From positions 1-64,000 of the forward strand of contig JAFXSQ010000055.1 in the NCBI GenBank assembly GCA_017525525.1: a stretch of 64,000 nucleotides of DNA, in the 5' to 3' direction. A program made the position numbers and the translations under genes. A model generated the notes under the pieces. That model saw only the letters and a program-made list of their open reading frames with translations. It did not search any database and was not told the DNA's origin. Positions 44,601 through 51,584 of this stretch are shown here, piece by piece; the first letter of the stretch is position 1, and each line of letters opens with the position of its first letter. The stretch is from Lachnospiraceae bacterium (GTDB taxonomy: Bacteria > Bacillota > Clostridia > Lachnospirales > Lachnospiraceae).

Positions 44601-46413
44601 CAATACCATAAAGGATTCTTCCGGTAAGGCGCTTACCTGGACATCGGGCACCGAGCCTAAGGTTATAGCAATCTCAAGCTTTGAAGAGGGTAAGCTCTAC
44701 AAGATGACGGAAATCACCGCGCCCGACGGCTATGAGGTAGCGGAGAGCATATTCTTCAAGGTAGTAAGAGATGAGAAGGGCAGGTACGAGGTTCGCGCGG
44801 GCAAGTCCGCGGACAGCCTTGCAAAGGTTGACGGAAAGACCGTTATCATGGAGGATAAGCCCACCGACTATAAGGTAACCGTAAGCAAGGTAGATATAAC
44901 AAGCGAGAAGGAGGTAGCGGGAGCGCACCTTCAGATCATAGAGAACGGCAAAGTGATAACCGAGTGGAATTCAACCACGAAGGCCAAGGAGATCAAGGGA
45001 CTTAAACCGGGTGTTACCTACACCTTAAGAGAAACCGTGGCTCCGGAAGGCTACACCATCACGACAGATACAACATTTACACTTAAAAAGGACGGAAGCT
45101 TGGATACAACCAAGACAACCGCTTCCTACAAGTCAACAGCAAAGGGCAAGGTTAAGCTCCTTGTGAAGGATGACATAACAAGCATGCACTTTGCAAAGTA
45201 CGGTTATATCAGAGAGCTGTGCGCCGAGAACGGCACGGAAACCAAGGCATTAAAGGGCGCGAAGTTCGCAGCCTATGAAGTAAAGAAGGACGGAACCTTA
45301 GGCAAGGCTGTTGCAATGGCAACCTCAAATTCAATAGGAGAGGTTATCTTCGACGGAATACCTAAGGGACATTACGCAATCAAAGAGGTTACAGCGCCCG
45401 AAGGCTACAAGGTTTCGGATACAGTGTACTACGCAGATGTAACCGATAAGGCATTTGCAGGTCTTAAGGATGTCGACGGCAACAAGGTAGCTTCTAATTC
45501 TGTTCTCAACGACTTTGAGAGAGGCGATATCGAGTTTACCAAGGTGAGCGAGATGAACAAGGAGAAGAAGCTTTCAGACTCTACATACGAGCTTTACAGG
45601 GAAGAGGATGACGGCACGGAAACCTATGTTGCGACAGCTGTTTCCGATAAGAACGGCGTTGTACGCTTCGAGGGCGTAAAGACTAAGACAAAGTATAAGG
45701 TTAAGGAGGTAGAATCTCCGAACGGATATTACATATCCAAGAAGCCGATAGAGGTTATCATCAATGTGGACGAGAACGGCGTGAAGAAGATGGAGCTTTC
45801 CAACGACGGTGACGGCACCATTGAGCTTGACAAGAACGGCAATCTTACATGGCTTGAGCCTTCGGTAGTTGTAAGCTTCTTAAAGACTGATGAGGAGGGC
45901 AATCCTCTTGCAGGCGCGACTCTTGCAGTCTACAATTCAAGAGGAGAGCTCATGAAGGACGCAGCGGGCAATGACATGCTATGGAACTCCGGCGAGGCCC
46001 CTGTTATTGTGGCGGATGTATTCAACGATGGCGAGACCTACACCTTAGTCGAGCTTGTAGCTCCGGACGGCTATGAGGTGGCAGAGCCCGTAATCTTCGA
46101 GATTCCGGCCGTGTCAGTGGGACCGAAGGAGAACAGGATAGTATCCGTAACCATGAAGGATAAGAGAAAGCCTAAGGACGAGAAGCCCGATGAAAAGCCC
46201 GAAGAGGAAAAACCGGACGACAAGAAGCCTTCGGACGATAAGAAACCGGAGACCAAGCCGGCAGAGGTTACACCTAACAATAAAGAACCCGTAACCGAAG
46301 CTCCTAAGACCGGTGACAACTCTCCGATAAAGGCAGTCGCAACCGCAATGCTCGCTTCACTTGTGGGCTTAGTAGGATTTGGACTTGCTGATAAAAAACG
46401 AAAGAAGAAGTAG
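35644..46413 (+). CDS. Giant wall-anchored FctA/SpaA multi-domain surface protein (3589 aa)
   Basis: Signal peptide (MKKRTLKRLIAILLVLLMV), then an acidic stretch (about 35-140). About 865 residues of adhesin-like beta domains follow (140-1005). Then come two SpaA/Cna-B modules (about 1007-1235) and eight FctA/Spy0128-like modules (about 1249-2397; each starts like KKTLDG...FSFDI or KKQLDGATLAKDQFTFKI). About ten more SpaA modules lie at 2400-3496, with E-box motifs such as YTLTEETAPEGYE, YRLVEITAPKGYD and YKMTEITAPDGYE. A Pro/Lys/Glu/Asp wall-spanning segment (3497-3550) precedes the sorting signal APKTG (3553-3557), a hydrophobic helix and KKRKKK. FctA and SpaA folds commonly carry internal Lys-Asn/Asp isopeptide bonds; I infer a stiff fibre tens of nanometres long. 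No sortase gene is adjacent. GAGGGAGG precedes the ATG. Confidence 0.92.
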   Translation: MKKRTLKRLIAILLVLLMVTTLVENVSYRPIADDSGAEVAILTGEEAEVLLDSANVDIYKQDAMASGTDAVYEAMAYDTADDVADDAIDGVADYISEEFEAFEGDAINTPGTEQENASENEETPESDDALTDGEENHVSDGETVNDITGFLKGVNIYNDETEIPVVWEVDSDKSYRMHVNFSETASSSTAQFIMDDGKRGFSYSLPVGVNVVNSYSPLKITISDTSGEHSFTGTTYEAQQVGDQWVITGLFENNEMIKNANDVRFYLDFDVTFDEGIDHLDFGNEKNYQIVVDSSSHVSSEKTSSVDIANGKVNYTVTVNSTRTNNNVKIHDAISGTALSFAGITSITSSKTGAVSATPSTSATGFDLTIPQMTNGEVITINYSADIDFSKITNNGTIEQTGNTVTVKSDEDPEGDEDDTSETGKVTVGGVTKTASVGAVDEDGKQIVNYTITYNADAIMPANGTTLTDTLFQYSNGISYPSDTKLSVTKYNKSGQQVGSTMSVTPTTLADKQWTLALTDTTPYKYVITYSAVVDTNIAKTKTGSSNKIDDGKGHTSEPWYEIGGKPGEEEEVKLTVTKSHGTVDVKNKTIDWTFTVAVPKGGLSNQTVIKDKLPAQYYSGAWYSDELNGNVTVSPNVNFSLNKTIDNGANAFELSFPGGIPNDTEADKVYTFTYRTTINQMLLDTVDVQNYNKQHTNQVTVTDGTKTGQASDTAIAQYPKVTKKSEKAGTDANGYPIYKFSVIMSGNEIPVTLTDTFDNHFKLETSGSYAPFVHVSGAGGEMWGTSKSVPASAISASNGSFVMNMDESCFEKDSSGYKEYYTLEYYLTVKDAASYTDLINKAIANGYTYVMTNKAEIQGVEATSDYSFSYDPSTKTLTNSEKFINNAEVDASTDFPEFKIMVNEKGARLNDGKSYQIVDTFTNLAIDQPSITVTPSNKGVKWDMSGYKLTFTVPDETAFTITYKARISGKAGTTVTFKNDLNMLGSTDMVERTVKVSADSGGTGSVKYLRLLKHADGNLDATLNGAEFALYDKNKQPMTWKASSSKTGNVVVVTGADNDETDGPDGDGIAVISQSNIQLYETDEENENVYYLKEIKAPAGYMLDDTWYEFRLVSDFEPDYTKYQYVNGDVLRVKNHKPNIWFQKVDQDGKALKGAEFTLYDKNGKAVKTATSNDSGYVSMADIDVAAAPAETTFTLKETKAPSDNYALDTKDYTITYGYDASGNIVVKSSTIPSKFVNKDKDESASTELELEIKKTLDGSDALAGFENSFSFDIAEITAAQATALGSGTIPTGTSTLETAAYDEGNTYKATLEYKLNKDGTGDVGTHYYAVKENASGITGITDSKDVYLLEVQVAKDEDELVATKKSLKKISGGKAANASSMVFDNTTAPVKWKPVVTKYLYNETLEQNVSFEASSFKFSLIETTTGTKHGTDKDNQSSVAAGPCITPDAGATAEFAEITYTGADVGKTFTYKLFEDAVTDSQVTGDISEYTINVKITRNVDGSLKATPTIYKNVGTPGGSVPLSKIEFTNRRVEGEASFIPKAVKRLDGKSDLDNFWFNFKLESLSDTTITTAADAFNSKAWKEIDTAIAMDSGSVTFSQIDYSTAGNGEGTYFYRVTEIKNDEYTGFDYDEGAVIIRVDVIKEAETGSLNVLENYTYFDKNGNARAGSSVGEAYFNNTTKGDLKLVVNAKKQLDGATLAKDQFTFKITEPSGQNKLSSNPFTVKNTADGKVNFGQIAEFTIADLNSSFTFYVDEDRSNTAVSYDSKYYKIVVRPVRDLFTGELKLEKQIYEVEYEAGNYAADTKATKVFDTEDTMFNKESLIFTNSIIYSDLAIRPEAIKVLEDFGTGVNLSEDQFTFKFEQIDSDKSSAKRVSGGVNLTAKNDANGSVKFEPFTIKADDLVEGDNKLYYRMYETGEVAGFKGDDTVYVIYIVAYKANDGTVNVTVRYKKGYSGSYSSVYATMNTVSHVYEFTPSGNNELPFVFTNEVATGELKLQAVKKMKETGLLVKAGTFSFTAKRVDIAGGETVTESNKLIAAGQSGTVEFKFAQKFTAEDVTKTKTSPYVYEITEFAGDKTKFKFDDTKYKAYVTFDYDSDGNIVPTVTYKKVDGSVETAVSAAEFENSVVSSVSFKPQAMKTLVDENDKPVSLTNGMFTFVLATNEAFTENAETKVNDGEHVFFTEKTYDTESMGEDTEKTYTYYMKEVIPDPAQEGYEYDESVYRLTVKVTTDPATGELSLEKSIAKKAKGAAAYTDVDVIMPQFDNKIDSKEIKAWPINIRKNLSNNLLPPTQFKFKAVQVADAKGTAISGAEETVVTTSLETGIAQYDANLTKDEEYFFKIVELGGADPLVVYDTNEYIIKVSVDGEGQESTSIVNKNGTVLSAPEVYIGALPFNNSVSVKLAKLDEEGKVVEGATLKLTDNSGNAQTVTGALMSAGTWKSAKDAVSFEGVKVGEVYTLTEVSAPYGYKTADPVYFTVRVEDEKYVLYTGTSKSDINTAVNGATVSMTDKKRAIAIVKTDASGEILKGAHFKITTIAGKSVNTALDDLVVSALGFIPLQPIDYLKADQVYMLTETVAPIGFKLADKAVYFKIDANNVIYTGTSGDDLKRVDGDNITFVDTAGEFIIKKVDAAKTSTRVAGAELKITGEAGSITVNGSKTDSVTFTSTAGTDKTFKLDDFAAGTYTLTEETAPEGYEKAKPISFKITDDKKLLVDEDGSGSYNEAANVTITMKDTKVTTVNVRKVTAGTDNLLAGAVLAIRSADGKQIVDSGFVTNRSAAKEFMSSSFEKDVDYVLSEVSAPSGYTLTGETVTFKLDEAGVLWIKNGSTYKKQADNTITLENVAQIPVSKVAIAGGSELPGARLKIVDIYDEIVSGKDVNGKNVAYTWTSGTKPYMIDLCNFKPGETYRLVEITAPKGYDIAEDITFTIDTNGKVYVDTDRNGTFKAVTGLTMVDEASDVSFSKVDATDKDELPGAKLTITDEKGNTIKDSSGKALTWTSGTEPKVIAISSFEEGKLYKMTEITAPDGYEVAESIFFKVVRDEKGRYEVRAGKSADSLAKVDGKTVIMEDKPTDYKVTVSKVDITSEKEVAGAHLQIIENGKVITEWNSTTKAKEIKGLKPGVTYTLRETVAPEGYTITTDTTFTLKKDGSLDTTKTTASYKSTAKGKVKLLVKDDITSMHFAKYGYIRELCAENGTETKALKGAKFAAYEVKKDGTLGKAVAMATSNSIGEVIFDGIPKGHYAIKEVTAPEGYKVSDTVYYADVTDKAFAGLKDVDGNKVASNSVLNDFERGDIEFTKVSEMNKEKKLSDSTYELYREEDDGTETYVATAVSDKNGVVRFEGVKTKTKYKVKEVESPNGYYISKKPIEVIINVDENGVKKMELSNDGDGTIELDKNGNLTWLEPSVVVSFLKTDEEGNPLAGATLAVYNSRGELMKDAAGNDMLWNSGEAPVIVADVFNDGETYTLVELVAPDGYEVAEPVIFEIPAVSVGPKENRIVSVTMKDKRKPKDEKPDEKPEEEKPDDKKPSDDKKPETKPAEVTPNNKEPVTEAPKTGDNSPIKAVATAMLASLVGLVGFGLADKKRKKK

Positions 46414-46424
46414 AATTAATAAGC

Positions 46425-46462
46425 AATAAAAATAACCCCGGCTTGCCGGGGTTATTTTTATT
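46425..46462. terminator. Bidirectional intrinsic terminator
   Basis: A perfect 17-bp stem (AATAAAAATAACCCCGG / CCGGGGTTATTTTTATT) around a CTTG loop, with T-rich outer ends on both strands. It ends the giant surface gene (plus) and carB (minus), which converge here. Confidence 0.92.
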
Positions 46463-46502
46463 GTATGCACATGCGCGCATAATGTAAATTGTCACTTTGT
46501 TA

Positions 46503-49500
46503 TCATATTTCCTTAATCTCCTTGTGCCACTCCTGCAGCGAGTGAATCTCTCCGGTGTGTCTCTTCCTCATGTGATCGATTCCCTCTGCGGCAGCCTTTG
46601 CTGCGGCGATAGTAGTGATATAAGGTATCTTGTTCTTAATGGCAGCCTTTCTCAAGTAGCTGTCGTCGTTCTTGCTGTCTTTTCCTATCGGAGTGTTGAT
46701 TATAAGCTGTATCTCGCCGTTTGAGATGTGGTCGAGTATGTTCGGCCTTCCCTCGTAGAGCTTCTTAACCTTCTCAGCAGGTATTCCTGCTTCGTTGATG
46801 AGATCGCAGGTTGTTCCGGTGGCCATAATCTTAAATCCGTTGTCGTAGAGAATCTTGGCAACCTCAGCAACCTCAGGCTTGTCCTGTCTGTTGACTGAGA
46901 TAAGCACTGTACCCTCAAGCGGGATGGTTGACTTTGTAGCCTCTGCAGCCTTGTAGTAAGCACCTCCGGCTGAACGTGAGAGTCCTAAGACCTCACCTGT
47001 AGAACGCATCTCCGGTCCTAAAACAGGGTCAACCTCCGGGAACATATTGAACGGGAATACAGCTTCCTTGACACCGTAATACGGGATGGAGCGTTCCTTT
47101 AAGTCAGGTACCGGTGACGGCTTTCCTGTAAGCTCTCCGGTTATAACCTCTATTGCAAGAGGTACCATGCGGATACCGCAGACCTTTGATACAAGCGGTA
47201 CGGTTCTTGAAGCTCTCGGATTGGCCTCTAAGACGAATACCTTTCCGTCCTCTATAGCGTACTGCATGTTCATAAGTCCGACTACATGCATTTCCTCTGC
47301 AATCTTTCTTGTATATTCCTTGATTGTGGCAAGGTTTTCCTCGGAAATGTGCTTCGACGGAATGATACATGCCGAGTCTCCGGAGTGAATTCCGGCAAGC
47401 TCGATATGCTCCATAACCGCGGGAACATAAGCGTGGGTTCCGTCTGCGATGGCATCTGCCTCGCACTCTGTAGCGTGGTGAAGGAAACGGTCTATAAGTA
47501 TCGGTCTGTCGGGAGTTACGCCGACGGCTGCATTCATGTACTCAGCCATCTGCTCGTCGTCGTATACGACCTCCATGCCTCGTCCGCCGAGCACGTAGGA
47601 CGGGCGGACCATAACGGGATATCCGATCTCATTTGCAATCTTCTTAGCCTCGTCTACCGTAGTAGCCATACCTGACTCCGGCATGGGGATGCCGAGCTTG
47701 TCCATCATGGCCCTGAACTGGTCTCTGTCCTCGGCAAGGTCGATGACTGCCGGGCTTGTGCCGAGTATCTTTACTCCGTTAGCCTCAAGCTCGGACGCTA
47801 AGTTAAGAGGTGTCTGACCGCCAAACTGAGCGATAACGCCCACCGGCTTTTCCTTATGATATATGCTCAAAACATCCTCGAGAGTAAGAGGCTCAAAGTA
47901 GAGCTTATCTGATGTGTCATAATCCGTAGACACTGTCTCGGGATTGCAGTTTACGATGATGGTCTCGAAGCCGAGCTTCTTTAACGACTGAGCGGCATGT
48001 ACGCAGCAGTAGTCGAATTCTATACCCTGGCCTATACGGTTCGGTCCGCCACCCAAGATCATGATCTTCTTTGTATCCGGGTTTACGGGATCGTTGTCGG
48101 GAGCATTATATGTAGAGTAGTAGTAGGAGCTGTTCTCTGTGCCTGATACATGTACCTGATCCCAGGTCTCAACCACGCCGAGCTCTGTGCGCTTGTTCCT
48201 GATATCAGCCTCGGATACCTCTAAGATCTCGCTTAAGTACTTGTCCGAGAAGCCGTCGAGCTTAGCCTGCTTTAAGGCCTCGTCCGAAGGAAGAGAGCCC
48301 TTGCTCTTAACAAGCTCTTCCTCCTCGTCAACAAGCTCCTTCATCTGCTCTATGAAGTACTTCTTGATGTGTGTAAGATCGTAGAGCTCATCCACTGTAG
48401 CACCGTGGCGAATCGCCTCATACATAATGAAATGTCTCTCGCTCGAAGGAGTGACGAGAAGCTTTAAGAGCTCCTCCTTTGAAAGGTCGTAGTAGTTCTT
48501 TACATGTCCTAAACCGTAGCGTCCCTTCTCGAGAGAGCGGATAGCCTTCTGGAAAGCTTCCTTGTAGTTCTTTCCTATGCTCATTACTTCGCCGACCGCG
48601 CGCATCTGGGTGCCGAGCTTATCCTCAACGCCCTTGAACTTCTCGAATGCCCATCTTGCGAACTTGATAACCACATAGTCTCCGTCCGGTACATATTTAT
48701 CAAGTGTTCCGTACTTACCGCAGGGAATCTCGGAAAGGGTGAGTCCCGCTGCAAGCATTGCGGATACAAGCGCGATAGGGAAGCCTGTCGCCTTTGAAGC
48801 AAGAGCGGAAGAGCGCGATGTACGCGGGTTAATCTCTATAACTACGATTCTATCGGATACGGGGTCGTGCGCAAACTGAACGTTGGTGCCGCCGATAACC
48901 TCGATGGACTCAACAATTCTGTAAGCCTGCTCCTGAAGACGCTTCTGAACCTCCTCGGATATGGTAAGCATGGGAGCGGTGCAGTAGGAGTCTCCGGTGT
49001 GCACGCCCATGGGGTCCACATTCTCGATAAAGCATACGGTAATCATATTGCCTTCCTTGTCGCGGACAACCTCAAGCTCAAGCTCCTCCCAGCCTGTTAC
49101 GGACTCCTCAACGAGAACCTGTCCAACTAAGCTTGCCTGAAGTCCTCTTGCGCAGACTACCGAAAGCTCATCCTTGTTATACACAAGTCCGCCGCCTGCG
49201 CCGCCCATGGTGTAGGCGGGTCTTAATACTACCGGGTAGCCTAAACCGTCTGCGATCTTAAGCGCCTCTTCGACGGAGTAAGCAACCTCGCTTTTTGCCA
49301 TCTCGATACCGAGCTTGTTCATGGCGTTCTTGAACTCGATTCTGTCCTCGCCACGCTCGATAGCGTCAACCTGAACGCCGATTACCTTGACGCCGTACTT
49401 GTCAAGTATGCCTGCCTGTGAGAGCTCTGCAGCCAGGTTAAGTCCGCTCTGGCCTCCCAGGTTGGGAAGGAGAGCATCGGGGCGTTCCTTCTTGATAATT

Positions 49501-49727
49501 TCCTCGAGACGGTGCACGTTAAGCGGCTCGATGTAGGTTACATCTGCCATCTCGGGATCTGTCATGATTGTTGCGGGATTTGAATTCACCAGCACAATCT
49601 CGTAACCGAGCTTCTTTAAGGCCTTACAGGCCTGGGTGCCGGAATAGTCGAACTCGCAAGCCTGTCCTATGATTATAGGACCTGAACCGATGATTAAAAC
49701 CTTTTTGATGTCTGTTCTTGCAGCCAT
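46503..49727 (-). CDS. carB: Carbamoyl-phosphate synthase large subunit
   Basis: Makes carbamoyl phosphate from bicarbonate, ATP and ammonia delivered by CarA, for pyrimidines and arginine. 1074 residues, the full family length. It has two ATP-grasp halves (N-terminal VLIIGSGPIIIGQACEFDYSG and the repeated IMILGGGPNRIGQGIEFDYCC) and a C-terminal MGS-like regulatory domain with KIMATGTTCDLI. Both halves keep the ATP-grasp motifs (VVRDKEGN, EINPRTSRSSALASKATG, EANPRASRTVPLVSK). It is the only minus-strand protein gene supported here. carA is not next to it and is presumably elsewhere. GGGAGG precedes the start codon on the minus strand. Confidence 0.97.
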   Translation of the reverse strand: MAARTDIKKVLIIGSGPIIIGQACEFDYSGTQACKALKKLGYEIVLVNSNPATIMTDPEMADVTYIEPLNVHRLEEIIKKERPDALLPNLGGQSGLNLAAELSQAGILDKYGVKVIGVQVDAIERGEDRIEFKNAMNKLGIEMAKSEVAYSVEEALKIADGLGYPVVLRPAYTMGGAGGGLVYNKDELSVVCARGLQASLVGQVLVEESVTGWEELELEVVRDKEGNMITVCFIENVDPMGVHTGDSYCTAPMLTISEEVQKRLQEQAYRIVESIEVIGGTNVQFAHDPVSDRIVVIEINPRTSRSSALASKATGFPIALVSAMLAAGLTLSEIPCGKYGTLDKYVPDGDYVVIKFARWAFEKFKGVEDKLGTQMRAVGEVMSIGKNYKEAFQKAIRSLEKGRYGLGHVKNYYDLSKEELLKLLVTPSSERHFIMYEAIRHGATVDELYDLTHIKKYFIEQMKELVDEEEELVKSKGSLPSDEALKQAKLDGFSDKYLSEILEVSEADIRNKRTELGVVETWDQVHVSGTENSSYYYSTYNAPDNDPVNPDTKKIMILGGGPNRIGQGIEFDYCCVHAAQSLKKLGFETIIVNCNPETVSTDYDTSDKLYFEPLTLEDVLSIYHKEKPVGVIAQFGGQTPLNLASELEANGVKILGTSPAVIDLAEDRDQFRAMMDKLGIPMPESGMATTVDEAKKIANEIGYPVMVRPSYVLGGRGMEVVYDDEQMAEYMNAAVGVTPDRPILIDRFLHHATECEADAIADGTHAYVPAVMEHIELAGIHSGDSACIIPSKHISEENLATIKEYTRKIAEEMHVVGLMNMQYAIEDGKVFVLEANPRASRTVPLVSKVCGIRMVPLAIEVITGELTGKPSPVPDLKERSIPYYGVKEAVFPFNMFPEVDPVLGPEMRSTGEVLGLSRSAGGAYYKAAEATKSTIPLEGTVLISVNRQDKPEVAEVAKILYDNGFKIMATGTTCDLINEAGIPAEKVKKLYEGRPNILDHISNGEIQLIINTPIGKDSKNDDSYLRKAAIKNKIPYITTIAAAKAAAEGIDHMRKRHTGEIHSLQEWHKEIKEI

Positions 49728-49767
49728 AATTTGCCTCCCTTTAGATATTTTTACCTAAACTTTCAGA

Positions 49768-49796
49768 AGTATATCATATCTGACAGTCCATTACAA
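49768..49796 (-). promoter_or_regulatory. carB promoter
   Basis: On the minus strand TTGTAA (49791-49796), 17-bp spacer, TATACT (49768-49773), about 40 bp before the carB start. No obvious PyrR-type anti-terminator or attenuator is visible in the short leader. Confidence 0.6.
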
Positions 49797-49860
49797 GAAA
49801 ATGATTTTCTAAATGAAGTATTTGTCATGAACCGAATGGAGTTAGAAGAGTAAAAGTTTC

Positions 49861-49889
49861 TTGATGAAAGAGGTATTTTAAGGTATAAT
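49861..49889 (+). promoter_or_regulatory. Promoter of the partner-switching operon
   Basis: TTGATG (49861-49866), 17-bp spacer, TATAAT (49884-49889), about 36 bp before ATG 49926. Strong vegetative-type promoter, so the operon does not obviously need an alternative sigma factor for its own expression. Confidence 0.7.
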
Positions 49890-49925
49890 ACAAGAATTAG
49901 AAATGAATTTCGGGAAAGGGTTAGC

Positions 49926-51521
49926 ATGAAAACAATAAGCAACACATATGCATTGGACACGAAGGCAGTAGATGATATTTCAAACAGCGTATATGAATTT
50001 TTAAAAGCAAAAGATGTAAGCAGAGAGTTTGGTTTACGTGTCAGATACTGTATTGAAGAAACTCTGATTGTACTGCTTGAAGAGTATAAAAAGAAGATAC
50101 ATGTTGAAATCAAATTCGCCAAGAAGCTTGGCAAGTCGCATATTACCCTAAGCTACAAGGGCAGAAAATATAACCCGCTGGAGAGCGGGAAGAGGGATAT
50201 GGTTTCGGAGGCCGTGCTTGGGGGACTTGGTGTCAACCAGGCGTACAGTTATAGTTCGGGTGTTAACAGCATAACCTACACAGTCCCGAGCTCGGGCATA
50301 AAATCCGAGTGGATGCTCGTCGGTTCGGTTATACTTGCGCTTTTGTTCGGGATATGCGGAAGGTATATTCCGGATGATGTAAGAAATAATCTGGTGAGAT
50401 TTGTTCTGACGCCGATATCGGAGCTCTTTATGAAATTCTTGATGATGGTAGCGCCCTTCATTGTATTCTTAAGTGTGCTGACAGGCATCATAAAGAGTGA
50501 AAGCGGCTCGGAATTCGGTAAGATGAGCAAGTTTATTGTCGGCAGGTATGTGATAGAAACGGTGTTATCCTGTGTATTGTTTGTTTTTATTACATTACCG
50601 TTTTATAATTTCAAATTCGGTTCGTCCTCAGGCTCGAATGCTGACTTTTCGGATATGTTTGACCTGATTATGGACATTGTGCCGGGCAATCTTATACGTC
50701 CCTTTGAGGAAGGGAATATGCTTCAGATTATAATAATCTCGGTTCTTTTAGGAATCATTATACTCGGACTCGGCAACGGAGCAGAGAGATTAAAGGGCGT
50801 GCTGATTGATACGCGTCAAGTGTTTTCGTCTGCGATGGAGCTTGTGTGCAAGCTGCTCCCGGTGTTTATCTTCGCATCCCTTGTTGTAACGATATGGGAG
50901 AACGGTCCGGAAACCTTTGCCAGTCTCTGGAAACCGATAGTAGTTACAATCGGTGCGGTGTATATTTATCTCATGTGTTTTATGACATACGTCTCCGTCA
51001 AGTACAAGGTATCGGTTTTTACACTTGCAAAGAAGATACTGCCATCATACCTTGTTGCGCTTACAACCGCTTCGTCGATGGCGGCTTTCGGAAAGGTAAG
51101 CGAAATAAACAAAAATGAACTCGGTATTTCTCCGAAATATACCGATATTGCGTATCCTATAGGCATGACGCTGTTTGATGCGTTGTATATGGAGGTATTC
51201 CTTGTTATACCGTTTTATATGGCTGAAATATACGGTATAGCGGTTTCGCCGGTGTGGTTTGCTAAGGCCGGATTGATAAGTATTATTGTGGCTTATGCGT
51301 CACCCCAGGTTTCGGGTGGTGTACTGGTAACACTGTCTATCCTGATAAGCCAGCTGGGGCTTCCGATGGACGGACTTCCCATAGCGAGCATTTTGATTAT
51401 GTTCCTTGATTTCTTCATAACAGGCGCCAAGGTTGCTTCGCATCACATGGAGATGATTCTTCAGGCCGATCACCTGAATATGATTGATTTAGAGGTGCTC
51501 AGAAAAAAGAAAAAAGCATAA
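49926..51521 (+). CDS. Fusion of an RsbW-like ATPase domain to a dicarboxylate-symporter-like membrane protein
   Basis: 531 residues. Residues 1-115 align by eye with the RsbW-like kinase encoded at 55018: IEETLIVLLEEY versus IEELFVNIANYAY; YKGRKYNPL versus DSGKPYNPL; LGGLGV versus IGGLGI; closing NSITYTV versus NVLTLKK. The N-box Asn is Val49 and the DxG Asp is Tyr77, so ATP/Mg binding is doubtful. Residues about 120-520 resemble the Na+:dicarboxylate symporter (SDF) family with many helices: FVLTPISELFMKFLMMVAPFIVFLSVLTGI, LTTASSMAAFGKVSEIN and a VSGGVLVTLSILISQLGLPMDGLPI stretch. However, the substrate/Na motif NMDGT is replaced by FDALY (417-421), and the last helix reads FFITGAKVASHH where transporters have R-T-x-x-N-V-T-G-D. 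I infer a receptor derived from a transporter, signalling through its ATPase-like domain to the downstream partner-switching proteins. Confidence 0.75.
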   Translation: MKTISNTYALDTKAVDDISNSVYEFLKAKDVSREFGLRVRYCIEETLIVLLEEYKKKIHVEIKFAKKLGKSHITLSYKGRKYNPLESGKRDMVSEAVLGGLGVNQAYSYSSGVNSITYTVPSSGIKSEWMLVGSVILALLFGICGRYIPDDVRNNLVRFVLTPISELFMKFLMMVAPFIVFLSVLTGIIKSESGSEFGKMSKFIVGRYVIETVLSCVLFVFITLPFYNFKFGSSSGSNADFSDMFDLIMDIVPGNLIRPFEEGNMLQIIIISVLLGIIILGLGNGAERLKGVLIDTRQVFSSAMELVCKLLPVFIFASLVVTIWENGPETFASLWKPIVVTIGAVYIYLMCFMTYVSVKYKVSVFTLAKKILPSYLVALTTASSMAAFGKVSEINKNELGISPKYTDIAYPIGMTLFDALYMEVFLVIPFYMAEIYGIAVSPVWFAKAGLISIIVAYASPQVSGGVLVTLSILISQLGLPMDGLPIASILIMFLDFFITGAKVASHHMEMILQADHLNMIDLEVLRKKKKA

Positions 51522-51584
51522 AGAATACTTTATTATGTCAATTATGAAATATGTCGATTTTTGAAAAAGGACAGATTAAGTGAT

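Noticed and set aside
49728..50134. Minus-strand frame upstream of carB, as a candidate carA fragment
   Set aside because: It is antisense to the transporter-fusion gene and shows none of the CarA motifs; carA is simply not adjacent.
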